Source: Methylotenera sp. (GTDB lineage: Bacteria > Pseudomonadota > Gammaproteobacteria > Burkholderiales > Methylophilaceae). Taken from it: a DNA stretch of 64,000 nt. Below are positions 1 through 9,876 of this stretch, in pieces. The DNA lies in assembly GCA_017880905.1 (NCBI GenBank), contig JADGRO010000032.1, positions 30,946-94,945 on the forward strand, in the 5' to 3' direction. Below the pieces are notes generated by a model. The model was given only the letters and a program-made list of their open reading frames with translations, made no database searches and was not told the origin of the DNA. Position 1 is the first letter of the stretch; each line of letters starts with the position of its first letter. Made by a program: the position numbers and the translations under genes.

Positions 1-1
1 T

Positions 2-838
2 GGTACGACCAATTTTATTCTGACCGAAATGCGTGAAAAAGGCTTGGCATTTAAAGATGTGCTAGGCGAAGCGCAGCGTTTGGGTTATGCCGAAGCTGAT
101 CCAACCTTTGACGTAGAAGGCATAGACGCCGCACACAAATTGACCATCATGTCAGCAATTGCGTTTGGCATGCCAATGAAATTTGACCAGGCGTACACCG
201 AAGGCATTACCAAGTTAGAACAAACTGACATTAAGTACGCGGAGGAACTAGGTTATCGCGTGAAATTGCTTGGCATCACCAAGCGCACCGATGCTGGTGT
301 TGAGTTGCGTGTGCATCCAACATTAATCTCGGAAAAACGTCTCATAGCAAACGTAAATGGTGCGATGAACGCGGTGGTAGTAATGGGTGATGCAGTCGGC
401 CCAACGCTTTATTACGGTGCAGGTGCGGGTGCCGAGCCAACCGCCAGCGCGATAGTGGCCGATTTAATGGATACGGCACGTTTAAGTAATGCGACTGTAG
501 AACAACGCGTGCCGTATTTGGCATTTCAACCCAATAGTGTGGCCGATTTGCCAATACTGCCTATCAGTGAAATCAACAGCGCATACTATTTGCGACTACG
601 TGCTAGCGATAAGCCTGGTGTGCTCGCTGGAGTAACTAAAATTTTGGCTGACCGCAATATTTCGATTGATGCCTTGCTGCAAAAAGAGCCGGATGACAAT
701 GAAACTGAAGCTGATATTGTGATTTTGACGCATGTCACGGTTGAAAAAAATATGGACGCAGGAATCACTGCAATTGAAGCGCTACCTGCGATTGTGGGCA
801 AAGTGGTTAAGTTGCGCATGGAAGAATTAGGTAAGTAA
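2..838 (+). CDS. hom: Homoserine dehydrogenase, C-terminal part (5' end outside window)
   Basis: Catalyses NADPH-dependent reduction of aspartate semialdehyde to homoserine, the branch step to threonine and methionine. The frame is open from base 2 without a start, so the N-terminal Rossmann nucleotide-binding part lies off the left edge. The visible start GTTNFILTEM, then EADPTFDVEGIDAAHKL and KLLGITKR, is the catalytic and dimerisation region of the family. The last 80 or so residues (YYLRLRASDKPGVLAGVTKIL onward, in two pieces) form an ACT domain, which in this family gives threonine feedback inhibition. thrC follows after 12 bases in the same direction, so the two are probably cotranscribed as a threonine unit. 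Confidence 0.95.
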   Translation, partial: GTTNFILTEMREKGLAFKDVLGEAQRLGYAEADPTFDVEGIDAAHKLTIMSAIAFGMPMKFDQAYTEGITKLEQTDIKYAEELGYRVKLLGITKRTDAGVELRVHPTLISEKRLIANVNGAMNAVVVMGDAVGPTLYYGAGAGAEPTASAIVADLMDTARLSNATVEQRVPYLAFQPNSVADLPILPISEINSAYYLRLRASDKPGVLAGVTKILADRNISIDALLQKEPDDNETEADIVILTHVTVEKNMDAGITAIEALPAIVGKVVKLRMEELGK

Positions 839-850
839 TTTAAAAGTAAT

Positions 851-2272
851 ATGAAATACATCAGTACCCGCGGGCAATCGCCCGCACTTGATTTTAGTGA
901 AATACTCCTCGGTGGCCTTGCGCCAGATGGCGGCTTGTATCTACCGGAATCTTATCCACAATTTACTGATGCCGATTTAAGCGCTATGCGCAGCATGAAT
1001 TATCGCGATTTGGCGTTTGCAATTTTAAGTCGCTTAATTGATGATATTCCAGCCGTTGATTTAAAAGCAATTATCGACAAAACGTATCGTGCTGATGTGT
1101 ATAGTTTTGTCCGCAAAAGACAAAATGCGGAAGACATTACGCCCATACTTAAACTAGAAGATAACCTGTATTTGTTAAACCTTTCTAATGGGCCAACACT
1201 GGCATTTAAAGACTTGGCGATGCAGTTGCTTGGGAATTTTTTTGAATATGTTTTAGCTAAAAATGGTGAAACTACCAATATTTTGGGTGCAACCTCAGGC
1301 GATACGGGCAGCGCGGCAGAATACGCCATGCGCGGTAAAAAAGGGGTGTGTGTGTTTATGTTGTCGCCGCACAAAAAAATGAGCCGCTTTCAGACCGCCC
1401 AGATGTTCAGTTTGCAAGATGACAATATCTTTAACATCGCGGTAAATGGCGTGTTTGATGATTGCCAGGACATGGTGAAAGCAGTTTCTAACGATGCAGC
1501 GTTCAAGGCTAAGTATAAAATTGGCGCAGTGAATTCGATTAACTGGGGCCGCATCGTTGCGCAAGTGGTGTATTACTTTAAAGGCTACTTTGCTGTTACG
1601 CAAAATAATATGCAAAAGGTAAGCTTTGCCGTGCCATCAGGCAATTTTGGCAACGTCTGTGCAGGCCATGTCGCGCGAATGATGGGCTTGCCGATTGATA
1701 AATTGGTGGTGGCGACCAACGAAAATGATGTGCTGGATGATTTTTTTAAAACGGGTGTGTATCGCCCGCGTGGCTCGGCTAATACTTATCACACCAGTAG
1801 TCCTTCCATGGATATTAGCAAAGCTTCAAACTTTGAACGTTTTGTGTTTGATTTGGTTGGTAGAGATAGCGCTAAGGTACGTGAGCTCTGGGCGAGCGTC
1901 GATAAAGGCGGGGCGTTTGATATTAAATATCTCATGCCAAAACTGGCTGAATATGGCTTTGTATCAGGTAGCAGCAATCACGCTAATCGCATGCAAACCA
2001 TATGCGAAACTAACAGCAAATATGGCGTAGTGATAGATACGCACACGGCAGATGGCTTGAAGGTTGCATTAGAATATAGAGAAGAAAATATCCCGATGGT
2101 AGTACTTGAAACCGCGTTGCCAGCCAAGTTTGAAGATGCGATTGCGGAAGCGCTAGGCCAAGCACCGGAGCGGCCAACAAGCTTAAAAGGCATTGAAGAT
2201 TTGCTGCAAAAATTTACCGTGATGGATACTGATGTCACGGCGATAAAAGATTTTATAGCGAAGCATTCATGA
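851..2272 (+). CDS. thrC: Threonine synthase
   Basis: PLP enzyme that converts O-phosphohomoserine to threonine, the last step of the pathway begun by hom just upstream. At 473 residues it has the length of the long, E. coli/yeast-type threonine synthases. The opening [20 protein letters not shown] is characteristic. The PLP lysine lies in [11 protein letters not shown] (K120), and [20 protein letters not shown] is the phosphate-binding loop region. [11 protein letters not shown] further on is another conserved segment. The ATG at 851 follows the hom stop closely, and thyA follows after 13 bases, so this may be one transcript. Confidence 0.97.
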   Translation: MKYISTRGQSPALDFSEILLGGLAPDGGLYLPESYPQFTDADLSAMRSMNYRDLAFAILSRLIDDIPAVDLKAIIDKTYRADVYSFVRKRQNAEDITPILKLEDNLYLLNLSNGPTLAFKDLAMQLLGNFFEYVLAKNGETTNILGATSGDTGSAAEYAMRGKKGVCVFMLSPHKKMSRFQTAQMFSLQDDNIFNIAVNGVFDDCQDMVKAVSNDAAFKAKYKIGAVNSINWGRIVAQVVYYFKGYFAVTQNNMQKVSFAVPSGNFGNVCAGHVARMMGLPIDKLVVATNENDVLDDFFKTGVYRPRGSANTYHTSSPSMDISKASNFERFVFDLVGRDSAKVRELWASVDKGGAFDIKYLMPKLAEYGFVSGSSNHANRMQTICETNSKYGVVIDTHTADGLKVALEYREENIPMVVLETALPAKFEDAIAEALGQAPERPTSLKGIEDLLQKFTVMDTDVTAIKDFIAKHS

Positions 2273-2285
2273 AACAGACTTTTTT

Positions 2286-3080
2286 ATGAAACAGTATTGC
2301 GATTTAATGCGCCATGTACTGGCACATGGAAATAAAAAAGAAGATCGTACAGGCACGGGTACTTTGTCAGTATTTGGCTATCAAATGCGCTTTAATTTGG
2401 CGGATGGTTTCCCTTTGCTCACTACCAAAAAAGTGCATTTAAAATCTATTATTCACGAACTGCTATGGTTTCTGCAAGGCAGTACCAACATTGCTTACCT
2501 GAAAGAAAACGGTGTACGTATTTGGGATGAATGGGCGGATGAAAATGGCAATTTAGGGCCTGTATATGGCTACCAATGGCGCAATTGGCCGAAGCCGGAC
2601 GGCACACATATTGATCAAATTACCCAAGTAGTAAATGCGATCAAAAAGAACCCTGATTCGCGTCGTTTGATTGTTTCTGCTTGGAACGTGGCCGATGTTG
2701 ACCAAATGAAGTTGCCGCCTTGTCACGCGTTTTTTCAGTTTTATGTGGCCGATAGCAAATTGAGTTGCCAGTTGTATCAACGTAGCGCCGATATATTTTT
2801 AGGTGTACCGTTTAATATTGCCTCTTACGCGCTACTGACAATGATGGTAGCGCAAGTGTGCGGCTTAAAATTAGGTGATTTTGTGCATACGCTTGGCGAT
2901 GCGCATATTTACACTAACCACATGGATCAAGTGAATGAACAGCTTTCACGTGAACTACGCCCGCTATCGCAAATGAAAATCAGCCCAAATGTGAGCGATA
3001 TTTTTAACTTTAAGTTTGAAGATTTTATGCTGGAAAATTACGACCCACACCCAGCCATTAAAGCGCCCGTTGCTGTTTGA
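2286..3080 (+). CDS. thyA: Thymidylate synthase
   Basis: Makes dTMP from dUMP using 5,10-methylene-tetrahydrofolate, releasing dihydrofolate. At 264 residues it matches the E. coli enzyme. The folate/dUMP region [13 protein letters not shown] is near the N-terminus, the catalytic cysteine is C146 in [12 protein letters not shown], and the phosphate-binding arginines follow in [20 protein letters not shown]. folA, whose product regenerates tetrahydrofolate, follows directly. This is the common functional pairing. The protein ends in KAPVAV as usual for the family. Confidence 0.98.
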   Translation: MKQYCDLMRHVLAHGNKKEDRTGTGTLSVFGYQMRFNLADGFPLLTTKKVHLKSIIHELLWFLQGSTNIAYLKENGVRIWDEWADENGNLGPVYGYQWRNWPKPDGTHIDQITQVVNAIKKNPDSRRLIVSAWNVADVDQMKLPPCHAFFQFYVADSKLSCQLYQRSADIFLGVPFNIASYALLTMMVAQVCGLKLGDFVHTLGDAHIYTNHMDQVNEQLSRELRPLSQMKISPNVSDIFNFKFEDFMLENYDPHPAIKAPVAV

Positions 3081-3091
3081 AAAGTCGCGGT

Positions 3092-3577
3092 ATGAAAAGT
3101 AATCTTTCAGTAATTGTTGCTACTGCAAAAAATAATGTTATTGGCTACAACAACACACTGCCGTGGCGCTTGCCCGAGGATTTAAAGCGCTTTAAAGCGC
3201 TTACCATGGGGCATCACATCATCATGGGGCGCAAAACTTATGAATCACTAGGACGCTTGTTGCCAGGTCGTACCATAGTTATTGTGACGAGAAATAAAGC
3301 TTATAAAGTAGAAGGCGCATTAATAGCAGAATCGCTAGAAGCGGCTATTGGACTATGTGATGGCGATGCAGAACCTTTTTTAATTGGTGGTGCAGAGCTG
3401 TATCAAGAGGGCTTAAAATTGGCTACCAAGCTCTATATCACACAGATTCATGCTGAGTTTGTAGGCGATACGTTTTTTGAAGAAATTGATGCAGAGAAGT
3501 GGCAATTAAGTGAAAAAAAAGACCACGTTTCAGCGAATAGTCTTGAATATAGTGATTTAGTTTATCTACGAAAATAG
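3092..3577 (+). CDS. folA: Dihydrofolate reductase
   Basis: Reduces dihydrofolate to tetrahydrofolate with NADPH, recycling the product of ThyA. The 161-residue protein starts MKSNLSVIVATAKNNVIGYN and carries LPWRLPEDLKRFK, in which D30 matches the catalytic acid, and IIMGRKTYESLG for NADPH binding. I chose ATG 3092. The frame also has a TTG at 3077, inside the thyA stop region, but that adds only MKSRG and is less likely. No strong ribosome binding site is seen for either start, so translational coupling to thyA, which ends 11 bases before, is plausible. The gene converges on the decarboxylase gene with six bases between. Confidence 0.96.
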   Translation: MKSNLSVIVATAKNNVIGYNNTLPWRLPEDLKRFKALTMGHHIIMGRKTYESLGRLLPGRTIVIVTRNKAYKVEGALIAESLEAAIGLCDGDAEPFLIGGAELYQEGLKLATKLYITQIHAEFVGDTFFEEIDAEKWQLSEKKDHVSANSLEYSDLVYLRK

Positions 3578-3583
3578 ATCGCT

Positions 3584-5824
3584 TTACTGTCTAACGCAAT
3601 CAACGTAGTACACGGGTTTGCCGTCCACCATTTCTTTCACTAAGCCGTGGTTATCGGTCTCAAAGCCAGGAAATTTTTCGTTAAATTCACGCGCAAATTT
3701 AAGGTAACTCACAATGACTTTGTTAAAGCGTTCGCCAGGAATTAACAGTGGAATACCAGGAGGATAAGGCGTTAGCAGTACGGCTGTGACACGACCTTCC
3801 AAGTCATCAATCGGCACACGGTCAATTTCACGATGCGCCATTTTAGCAAACGCATAGGTTGGTTTCATAGCGGGCACCATGTCAGATAAATACATTTCCG
3901 TGGTCAAACGCGCAATATCGTTGGCTTTATAAACAGCATGAATTTGGTCGCATAAGTCGCGCAAACCCACTTTTTCGTAACGTGGTTGTTTTTGAATGAA
4001 CTCAGGCAATACTTTCCAAAGCGGTTGGTTCTTGTCGTAATCATCTTTAAATTGCTGTAAGGCTGCTACCATGGTATTCCAGCGACCTTTGGTGATGCCT
4101 ATAGTGAACATGATAAAGAACGAGTAAAGCCCGGTTTTCTCAACAATAACACCGTGTTCAGCTAAATATTTGGTGACGATAGCAGCAGGAATTCCAAATT
4201 TATCAGAGAAGTCACCTTTAATATCTAGGCCTGGCGTAATAATGGTTGCCTTGATAGGGTCCAGCATGTTGAATCCTTCGGCTAAATTGCCAAATCCATG
4301 CCAATCTTCATTCGCTTTTAGCATCCATGCATCGCGCTCTTCGAGACCTTCTTCTGATAAATCATCAGGCCCCCATACCTTAAACCACCATTCCGCACCC
4401 CATTCTTCGTCTACTTTGCGCATGGCGCGCCGGAAGTCCAAAGCTTCCATCAGTGATTCTTCTACTAAAACTGTACCACCCGGCGCCTCCATCATGGCTG
4501 CCGCGACATCACAACTAGCAATAATCGAATATTGTGGGCTTGTCGAGGTGTGCATTAGATAAGCTTCGTTGAATACGTCACGATCCAAGCGGTTATTCTC
4601 AGCATCCTGCACCAAGATTTGTGAAGCCTGACTTAAACCAGCAAGTAGCTTGTGTGTAGATTGGGTTGAAAAGATCATGCTTTCCTTGCAGCGGGGGCGT
4701 TCCGCACCAATGGCATGGTAATCGCCATAAAAGTCATGGAAAGTAGCATGCGGCAACCAAGCTTCATCAAAGTGCAGGGTGTCGATTTTTCCATCAAGCA
4801 TTTCCTTAATCTCTTCCACGTTATAAAGTACGCCATCGTAGGTAGATTGTGTAATCGTCAACACGCGCGGCTTGGCTTTTTTATCCGTGATAAATGGGTT
4901 GCGGTCGATTTTCTTCTGAATATTTTTCCATTCAAATTCACTTTTAGGAATCGGTCCAATAATACCAAAATGATTGCGTGTAGGCATCAAGAAGACAGGA
5001 ATCGCTCCAGTCATAATAATCGAGTGCAACACGGACTTATGGCAGTTACGGTCAACAATCACTATGTCGCCTGGAGCGACAGTTGAGTTCCACACAATTT
5101 TGTTGGATGTTGACGTACCGTTAGTAACAAAATACAAATGGTCGCAATTGTAAATGCGTGCTGCATTACGCTCAGAAGCTGCTACAGGGCCCGTATGGTC
5201 GAGCAGTTGGCCAAGCTCATCTACTGCGTTACAAACGTCTGCACGCAGCATATTTTCGCCAAAAAACTGGTGAAACATCTGCCCAACCGGTGATTTTAAA
5301 AACGCAACGCCACCAGAATGCCCAGGGCAATGCCAAGAGTATGAGCCATCCGCAGCATATTCGGTCAAAGCTTTAAAAAATGGTGGAGCCAAGCTATCTA
5401 AATAAGTACGTGCTTCACGTAAAATATAGCGCGCAACGAACTCTGGTGTATCTTCATGCATGTGAATAAAACCGTTGAGTTCACGTAAAATCTCATTTGG
5501 AATATGACGTGAAGTGCGTGTTTCGCCATGTAAAAAGATAGGAATTTCTTCGTTACGATAGCGTATTTCATCCACGAATTTACGTAGTTGATCTAGCGCT
5601 TCTGGTGATTCCTCCGCAATCTCTTCGTCATCAATTGAAAGAATAAACGCTGAAGCGCGGCTTTGCTGCTGTGCGAACGAGGTGAGATCGCCGTAGCTCG
5701 TCACGCCTAGCACTTCAAACCCCTCGTCTTCTATGGCTTTGGCGAGTACGCGGATGCCTAGGCCTGAAGCGTTTTCAGACCTAAAGTCTTCGTCGATAAT
5801 GACTACAGGAAAGCGAAATTTCAT
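3584..5824 (-). CDS. Orn/Lys/Arg decarboxylase (large fold type I PLP enzyme)
   Basis: Member of the large inducible-type lysine/arginine/ornithine decarboxylases, which remove the carboxyl group to give polyamines or their precursors. The 746 residues fit this family. Residues 1-130 form a receiver-like N-terminal wing domain. The PLP domain contains HCPGHSGG (about 166-173), NGTSTSNK, HFDEAW and the PLP-lysine motif STHK (K392). A C-terminal domain follows. Substrate cannot be read from sequence; arginine decarboxylase feeding putrescine synthesis is a reasonable guess for a betaproteobacterium. It lies 13 bases downstream of dcd on the same strand and probably shares its transcript. Confidence 0.9.
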   Translation of the reverse strand: MKFRFPVVIIDEDFRSENASGLGIRVLAKAIEDEGFEVLGVTSYGDLTSFAQQQSRASAFILSIDDEEIAEESPEALDQLRKFVDEIRYRNEEIPIFLHGETRTSRHIPNEILRELNGFIHMHEDTPEFVARYILREARTYLDSLAPPFFKALTEYAADGSYSWHCPGHSGGVAFLKSPVGQMFHQFFGENMLRADVCNAVDELGQLLDHTGPVAASERNAARIYNCDHLYFVTNGTSTSNKIVWNSTVAPGDIVIVDRNCHKSVLHSIIMTGAIPVFLMPTRNHFGIIGPIPKSEFEWKNIQKKIDRNPFITDKKAKPRVLTITQSTYDGVLYNVEEIKEMLDGKIDTLHFDEAWLPHATFHDFYGDYHAIGAERPRCKESMIFSTQSTHKLLAGLSQASQILVQDAENNRLDRDVFNEAYLMHTSTSPQYSIIASCDVAAAMMEAPGGTVLVEESLMEALDFRRAMRKVDEEWGAEWWFKVWGPDDLSEEGLEERDAWMLKANEDWHGFGNLAEGFNMLDPIKATIITPGLDIKGDFSDKFGIPAAIVTKYLAEHGVIVEKTGLYSFFIMFTIGITKGRWNTMVAALQQFKDDYDKNQPLWKVLPEFIQKQPRYEKVGLRDLCDQIHAVYKANDIARLTTEMYLSDMVPAMKPTYAFAKMAHREIDRVPIDDLEGRVTAVLLTPYPPGIPLLIPGERFNKVIVSYLKFAREFNEKFPGFETDNHGLVKEMVDGKPVYYVDCVRQ

Positions 5825-5837
5825 TTAATTTCCTTAA

Positions 5838-6413
5838 TTAAATCTTAGGTAAAGTCACGCCAACTTGCCCCTGATATTTTCCGCCACGATCTTTGTAGCT
5901 GGTTTCGCACACGTCGTCGTCGTCCGCCTCAAAAAACAGCACTTGCGCACAACCCTCATTGGCGTAGATTTTGGCCGGTAGTGGCGTTGTGTTACTGAAC
6001 TCAAGTGTGACAAAGCCTTCCCATTCCGGTTCAAATGGTGTCACATTCACAATAATGCCACAACGCGCATAGGTCGATTTGCCTAAGCAGATTGTCAATA
6101 CATTACGTGGAATGCGAAAGTACTCCACAGTGCGAGCTAGCGCAAAAGAATTTGGCGGAATAATGCAAAAATCTGCATTCACCTCCACAAAAGAACTCGG
6201 GTCGAAATTTTTTGGGTCAACAATGGTGCTATTGAGGTTGGTAAAGAGTTTAAATTCCTTGCTACAGCGGATATCGTAGCCATAGCTAGAAGTGCCATAT
6301 GACACCATGCGCTGGCCATTCGCAGATTGTTTCACCTGGTTTGCCTCAAATGGCTCTATCATGCCGTGCTGCAGAGCCATGCGTCGTATCCATTTATCTG
6401 ATTTTATACTCAT
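5838..6413 (-). CDS. dcd: dCTP deaminase
   Basis: Converts dCTP to dUTP, the start of the main route to dTTP in Gram-negative bacteria; it complements the thyA gene nearby. The protein is 191 residues, the usual size of the homotrimeric enzyme. [20 protein letters not shown] holds the catalytic region, and the glutamate of [11 protein letters not shown] is the expected general base. The C-terminal [13 protein letters not shown] closes over the nucleotide. It is first of a two-gene unit with the decarboxylase downstream. Confidence 0.97.
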   Translation of the reverse strand: MSIKSDKWIRRMALQHGMIEPFEANQVKQSANGQRMVSYGTSSYGYDIRCSKEFKLFTNLNSTIVDPKNFDPSSFVEVNADFCIIPPNSFALARTVEYFRIPRNVLTICLGKSTYARCGIIVNVTPFEPEWEGFVTLEFSNTTPLPAKIYANEGCAQVLFFEADDDDVCETSYKDRGGKYQGQVGVTLPKI

Positions 6414-6448
6414 AATTTAGTACTCATACTTACTTATAAATTCAAGAT

Positions 6449-6476
6449 AAAAAGCGGAGTTAAAACCCCGCTTTTT
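6449..6476 (-). terminator. Rho-independent terminator downstream of zwf
   Basis: The stem AAAAAGCGG / CCGCTTTTT encloses a loop of about ten bases and is followed by a T-rich stretch on the minus strand. It lies between the zwf stop and the dcd start, so it separates the zwf transcript from dcd. Confidence 0.75.
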
Positions 6477-6522
6477 AGTTAATGCGCATGATAGCAACAA
6501 ATCGCAAACTGTTTGCAATTAT

Positions 6523-8028
6523 TTAGTGCTTATCGCCACCTAATTCAATGCTATAACGCCAAAATTGATCTTTAGATTCAAAAATAATACTTGATTCCTC
6601 TGGATCACGGCTACCAGCACGGTACTGATGCACAGGCTTTTTGTCGGCTGCCCAAGCTTTCACTACTGGGTCAACCAAACGCCATTGCGCCTCTACCTCG
6701 CTGATATGCAAATATAGCGAGGGGTCGCCTTCCATTAGGTTTAACATCAATGCCTCGTAAGAATCGATGGTTTCATCGTCATGTTGACGCTGCGGAGCAT
6801 CAATACTTAAAGTACGCGTGGCAATATCCAAGCCCGGAATTTTAGATTCGATTTCCATTTTGATGCATTCACGCGGTTGAATATTGAGCGTGAGCCAGTT
6901 TTGGTGCTGATCTGTTACCAATTGCATGGGTGCTTGCTTAAAACGTATTGAAATCCCCGTGTTACCCTCATGCATGCGCTTGGCAGTGCGCACGTAGAAA
7001 GGCACGCCTTTCCAGCGTGGATTATCTATAAAAAGTTTCAAAGCGGCATAAGTTTCAGTCACGCTTTCTGTCACTCCTTCTTTAGCTAGTTCTTCTAGAT
7101 AACCATGCACGTTTTCGCCATGTCCATCGGCAACACATACGCGGCCAGCTGCATATTGTGCACGGAAGGCATGTTTGTTAAGGTCATTCACAGGAATAGG
7201 GCGAATAGATTCGAGCAGCTTGATTTTTTCAGCACGGATGTTTTGTGGACTTAAATCTTCAGGTTTTTCCATTGCAACCAGCGCCAGTGTTTGCAGTAGG
7301 TGGCTTTGGATCATATCGCACAGGGCGCCAGTACTATCATAGAACTTGGTGCGATCGCCCACACCTAAAATTTCGTTATTGGTAATTTGTACATGGTCAA
7401 TATATTGATTGTTCCAAATTGGTTCAAACATCGCATTCGTAAAGCGTGTAAACATCACATTTTGCAGTGCAGATTTACCCAAATAATGGTCAATACGGTA
7501 GATCTGACTCTCTTTTAAGTGCTTGCTGATTTTCGCTTGCAAATCTTGTGCGCTTTGTAAATCGGTACCAAACGGTTTTTCAATTAGCACACGACGCCAA
7601 TACTTGCTTTCATCTAGCAAACCCACGCCTGAAAGCTGCTCTACTACCAGCGCAAAATCAGTCGGCCGCACTGATAAAAAGTAAGCCAGATTTTGTGGAA
7701 ATACCTTTTCATTTGATAGTGTCGCTTTCATTTTGTTGAAAGCATCAGGATCAGTCGGTGCGTTGGTGTGATAAAAGTTGCGTGCAATAAAGCGCTCAAA
7801 TATTTTTTGGTCGTAACCATTTTTAAATTTGGCATCCAACATGCCTTTAATGTCGGTGCGCCACGCATCAAGTACTACCTCTTGGCGACCAACAGATAAA
7901 ATTTTCATCTCATCAGGCAAGCGACCAAGCATGTCTAAGCGAAACAACCCTGGCATAAGTTTAACGCGCGACAGATTACCGTTCGCGCCAAATAACACTA
8001 GGGTGCAAGGATCAATTTTTTTAGTCAT
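6523..8028 (-). CDS. zwf: Glucose-6-phosphate 1-dehydrogenase
   Basis: Oxidises glucose-6-phosphate to 6-phosphogluconolactone, making NAD(P)H. In RuMP-cycle methylotrophs this is also the entry to cyclic formaldehyde oxidation. The 501-residue protein has the nucleotide-binding start TLVLFGANGNLSRVKLMPGL; the usual GASGDL appears here as GANGNL. IEKPFGTDL and the active-site motif RIDHYLGK follow. pgl, the next step, is about 1.1 kb away on the other strand. The gene stands alone with its own terminator. Confidence 0.97.
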   Translation of the reverse strand: MTKKIDPCTLVLFGANGNLSRVKLMPGLFRLDMLGRLPDEMKILSVGRQEVVLDAWRTDIKGMLDAKFKNGYDQKIFERFIARNFYHTNAPTDPDAFNKMKATLSNEKVFPQNLAYFLSVRPTDFALVVEQLSGVGLLDESKYWRRVLIEKPFGTDLQSAQDLQAKISKHLKESQIYRIDHYLGKSALQNVMFTRFTNAMFEPIWNNQYIDHVQITNNEILGVGDRTKFYDSTGALCDMIQSHLLQTLALVAMEKPEDLSPQNIRAEKIKLLESIRPIPVNDLNKHAFRAQYAAGRVCVADGHGENVHGYLEELAKEGVTESVTETYAALKLFIDNPRWKGVPFYVRTAKRMHEGNTGISIRFKQAPMQLVTDQHQNWLTLNIQPRECIKMEIESKIPGLDIATRTLSIDAPQRQHDDETIDSYEALMLNLMEGDPSLYLHISEVEAQWRLVDPVVKAWAADKKPVHQYRAGSRDPEESSIIFESKDQFWRYSIELGGDKH

Positions 8029-8236
8029 TCAATATCTTCAAAAAAGTTGTAATATAAGCACAATTGTAGGTAGCCAATTGCAAATTGTTTATTAATGATA
8101 GCAAAAATATTCAATTAAAAAGCACCAATAAAAGCACTTATAGCATTGTACTTCTGCGATTTTAAATAGAAGTAAATAAAATTATAAATATACTATATGT
8201 TATGGTTAAGTTGCTTGTGAACAAAGTAGGCAGTGA

Positions 8237-9028
8237 TTAATGGCGGCTTTCAGCTGGCGCGCTATCCGATTGCATATCAAGGTCACCCCAGCCTAGACGT
8301 CTATGGAATAGCTCAAGCAGCAATATCCAGCTTTGCAGTGCTAGTGCTGGATCATAGCGATGACCCTCGTCGCGCATAAAGGCATGTTGGCCATTAAATT
8401 CGTGCCAGGTATAGCGCGTGCCCACTTCATCTAAGCGGGCTTTAATCATATTACGGCCTTCCAGCGGCACATGTGGGTCTTGGCGCCCCCAAATATGCAG
8501 TAGCTCGCCTTTGATTTCGCTGGCTCTTTCTAAGGAGTTATCATTTTTGCCATAACCCAAGCCTTTTTTGTGGATATCAGTCGCGTAAAAACATACTGCG
8601 GCCAACACTTCAGGGTTCATGGCGGCTCGAAAAGCCAAGTGTCCGCCCACACAAATACCCATTACTCCTAAACGGCCGGTGCAATCTTCGCGTGATTTTA
8701 AATATTTCAGCATGGTGCGTGCATCGCTGTCATAAGACGAGAGTTCTTTGGTGATTTTGTGTGCATTCCCGCGTGTGGTGCCTTCCTCGTCGTAAGGGAT
8801 GACCGAGCCAGCAGGCTCAAGCTCGTGATAAATTTCTGGGCAGGTGACGATGAAACCATGACCAGCCAACATTGCAGCGGTGCGGCGTATAGGGCCAGTG
8901 ACCTGAAATATTTCAGAATACATCAATACACCGGCGTATTTCCCTGGTGCGACGGGGCGAAAAATATGCGCGCGCATGTCGCCAGTTGGGGTGTCAATAT
9001 TCACAATTTCGTCGTCTTTAATCAGCAT
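8237..9028 (-). CDS. Dienelactone hydrolase family alpha/beta hydrolase
   Basis: Alpha/beta hydrolase of the dienelactone hydrolase family, 263 residues. The nucleophile elbow is GICVGG, with cysteine as nucleophile as in true dienelactone hydrolases, and the histidine lies in GQHAFMRDEG. The frame runs open to 9151, but ATG 9028 is preceded by AAAGGA at good spacing and gives the usual start MLIKDDEIVNIDTPTGDMRA. I reject the 41-residue extension. The substrate is unknown and no aromatic degradation genes are near. It is divergent from pgl, and the two share the 143-base spacer as promoter region. Confidence 0.85.
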   Translation of the reverse strand: MLIKDDEIVNIDTPTGDMRAHIFRPVAPGKYAGVLMYSEIFQVTGPIRRTAAMLAGHGFIVTCPEIYHELEPAGSVIPYDEEGTTRGNAHKITKELSSYDSDARTMLKYLKSREDCTGRLGVMGICVGGHLAFRAAMNPEVLAAVCFYATDIHKKGLGYGKNDNSLERASEIKGELLHIWGRQDPHVPLEGRNMIKARLDEVGTRYTWHEFNGQHAFMRDEGHRYDPALALQSWILLLELFHRRLGWGDLDMQSDSAPAESRH

Positions 9029-9171
9029 GTTTCTGTCCTTTTGCGTAACCCGATATAATAATGCATGGTGATGATTACATACAATGACCAGACGAAAAAA
9101 AGCCCGATAATTTCCGTTATTTTTTTGCCAGAAACGACCTGATTTTTTCACAAAACAAGAATGTTTAAAAT

Positions 9172-9855
9172 ATGCAAAGCCAAAATATTAAGTGGCGACA
9201 CTTTAAAAGCATTGAGGCGTTAAGACGCGCGGCCTGCACTGCTATTGTACGTAGCGCAAACGAAGCGATTGTCAAGCGCGGCAAGTTTTCTATCGTGTTG
9301 GCGGGCGGCAACACGCCACGAGCGGTGTATCGCTTATTACGCGACGTAGAAATGGATTGGAGCAAGTGGCATATTTACCATGGTGATGAGCGCTGCCTAC
9401 CACGCAAACACGAAGATCGTAACAGCTTGATGGTAGAGCAGGTTTGGCTGCAATTTGTAGCTATTCCCGCAAATCAGATACATGATATTCCAGCAGAGTT
9501 AGGTCCTGTGCAAGGCGCAAAAGCTTATGCAGAGACACTAACAGATGTGCCTACTTTCGATATGGTGTTATTAGGCTTAGGTGAGGATGGCCACACAGCC
9601 AGCATATTTCCTGGGCATGCAGTTGATAATAGTGCAGATGCAGTGCCAGTGTTTAATTCGCCAAAGCCGCCGCCAGAGCGCATTAGTCTTAGTCAAAACC
9701 GATTAAACAATACACGAGCAGTAATTTTCTTGGTCACAGGTGCAGCTAAACAACAAGCTGTAGATCAATGGCGGAGCGGGGTAGCGATACCTGCGACTTT
9801 AATTTCGCCTAAAAATGGTGTGGATGTATATTGCTATGAGGTGGAGCTGAACTAA
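9172..9855 (+). CDS. pgl: 6-phosphogluconolactonase
   Basis: Hydrolyses 6-phosphogluconolactone to 6-phosphogluconate, the step after Zwf. The 227 residues match the DevB/SOL family. Marks are FSIVLAGGNTPRAVYRLL (phosphate loop), WHIYHGDERCLP and LLGLGEDGHTASIFPGH. It sits divergent to the hydrolase gene and near zwf but on the opposite strand, so the two are not one operon. It converges on the transporter gene with 21 bases between stops. Confidence 0.95.
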   Translation: MQSQNIKWRHFKSIEALRRAACTAIVRSANEAIVKRGKFSIVLAGGNTPRAVYRLLRDVEMDWSKWHIYHGDERCLPRKHEDRNSLMVEQVWLQFVAIPANQIHDIPAELGPVQGAKAYAETLTDVPTFDMVLLGLGEDGHTASIFPGHAVDNSADAVPVFNSPKPPPERISLSQNRLNNTRAVIFLVTGAAKQQAVDQWRSGVAIPATLISPKNGVDVYCYEVELN

Positions 9856-9876
9856 TTTGGCGATGCTGCAATAAGT

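Noticed and set aside
4170..5376. Several plus-strand frames within the decarboxylase gene
   Set aside because: They are antisense shadows of a complete PLP enzyme with all its motifs.
9029..9151. N-terminal extension of the dienelactone-hydrolase-like protein
   Set aside because: ATG 9028 has a good ribosome binding site and begins the conserved domain; the extension is unlike the family and would occupy the promoter region shared with pgl.
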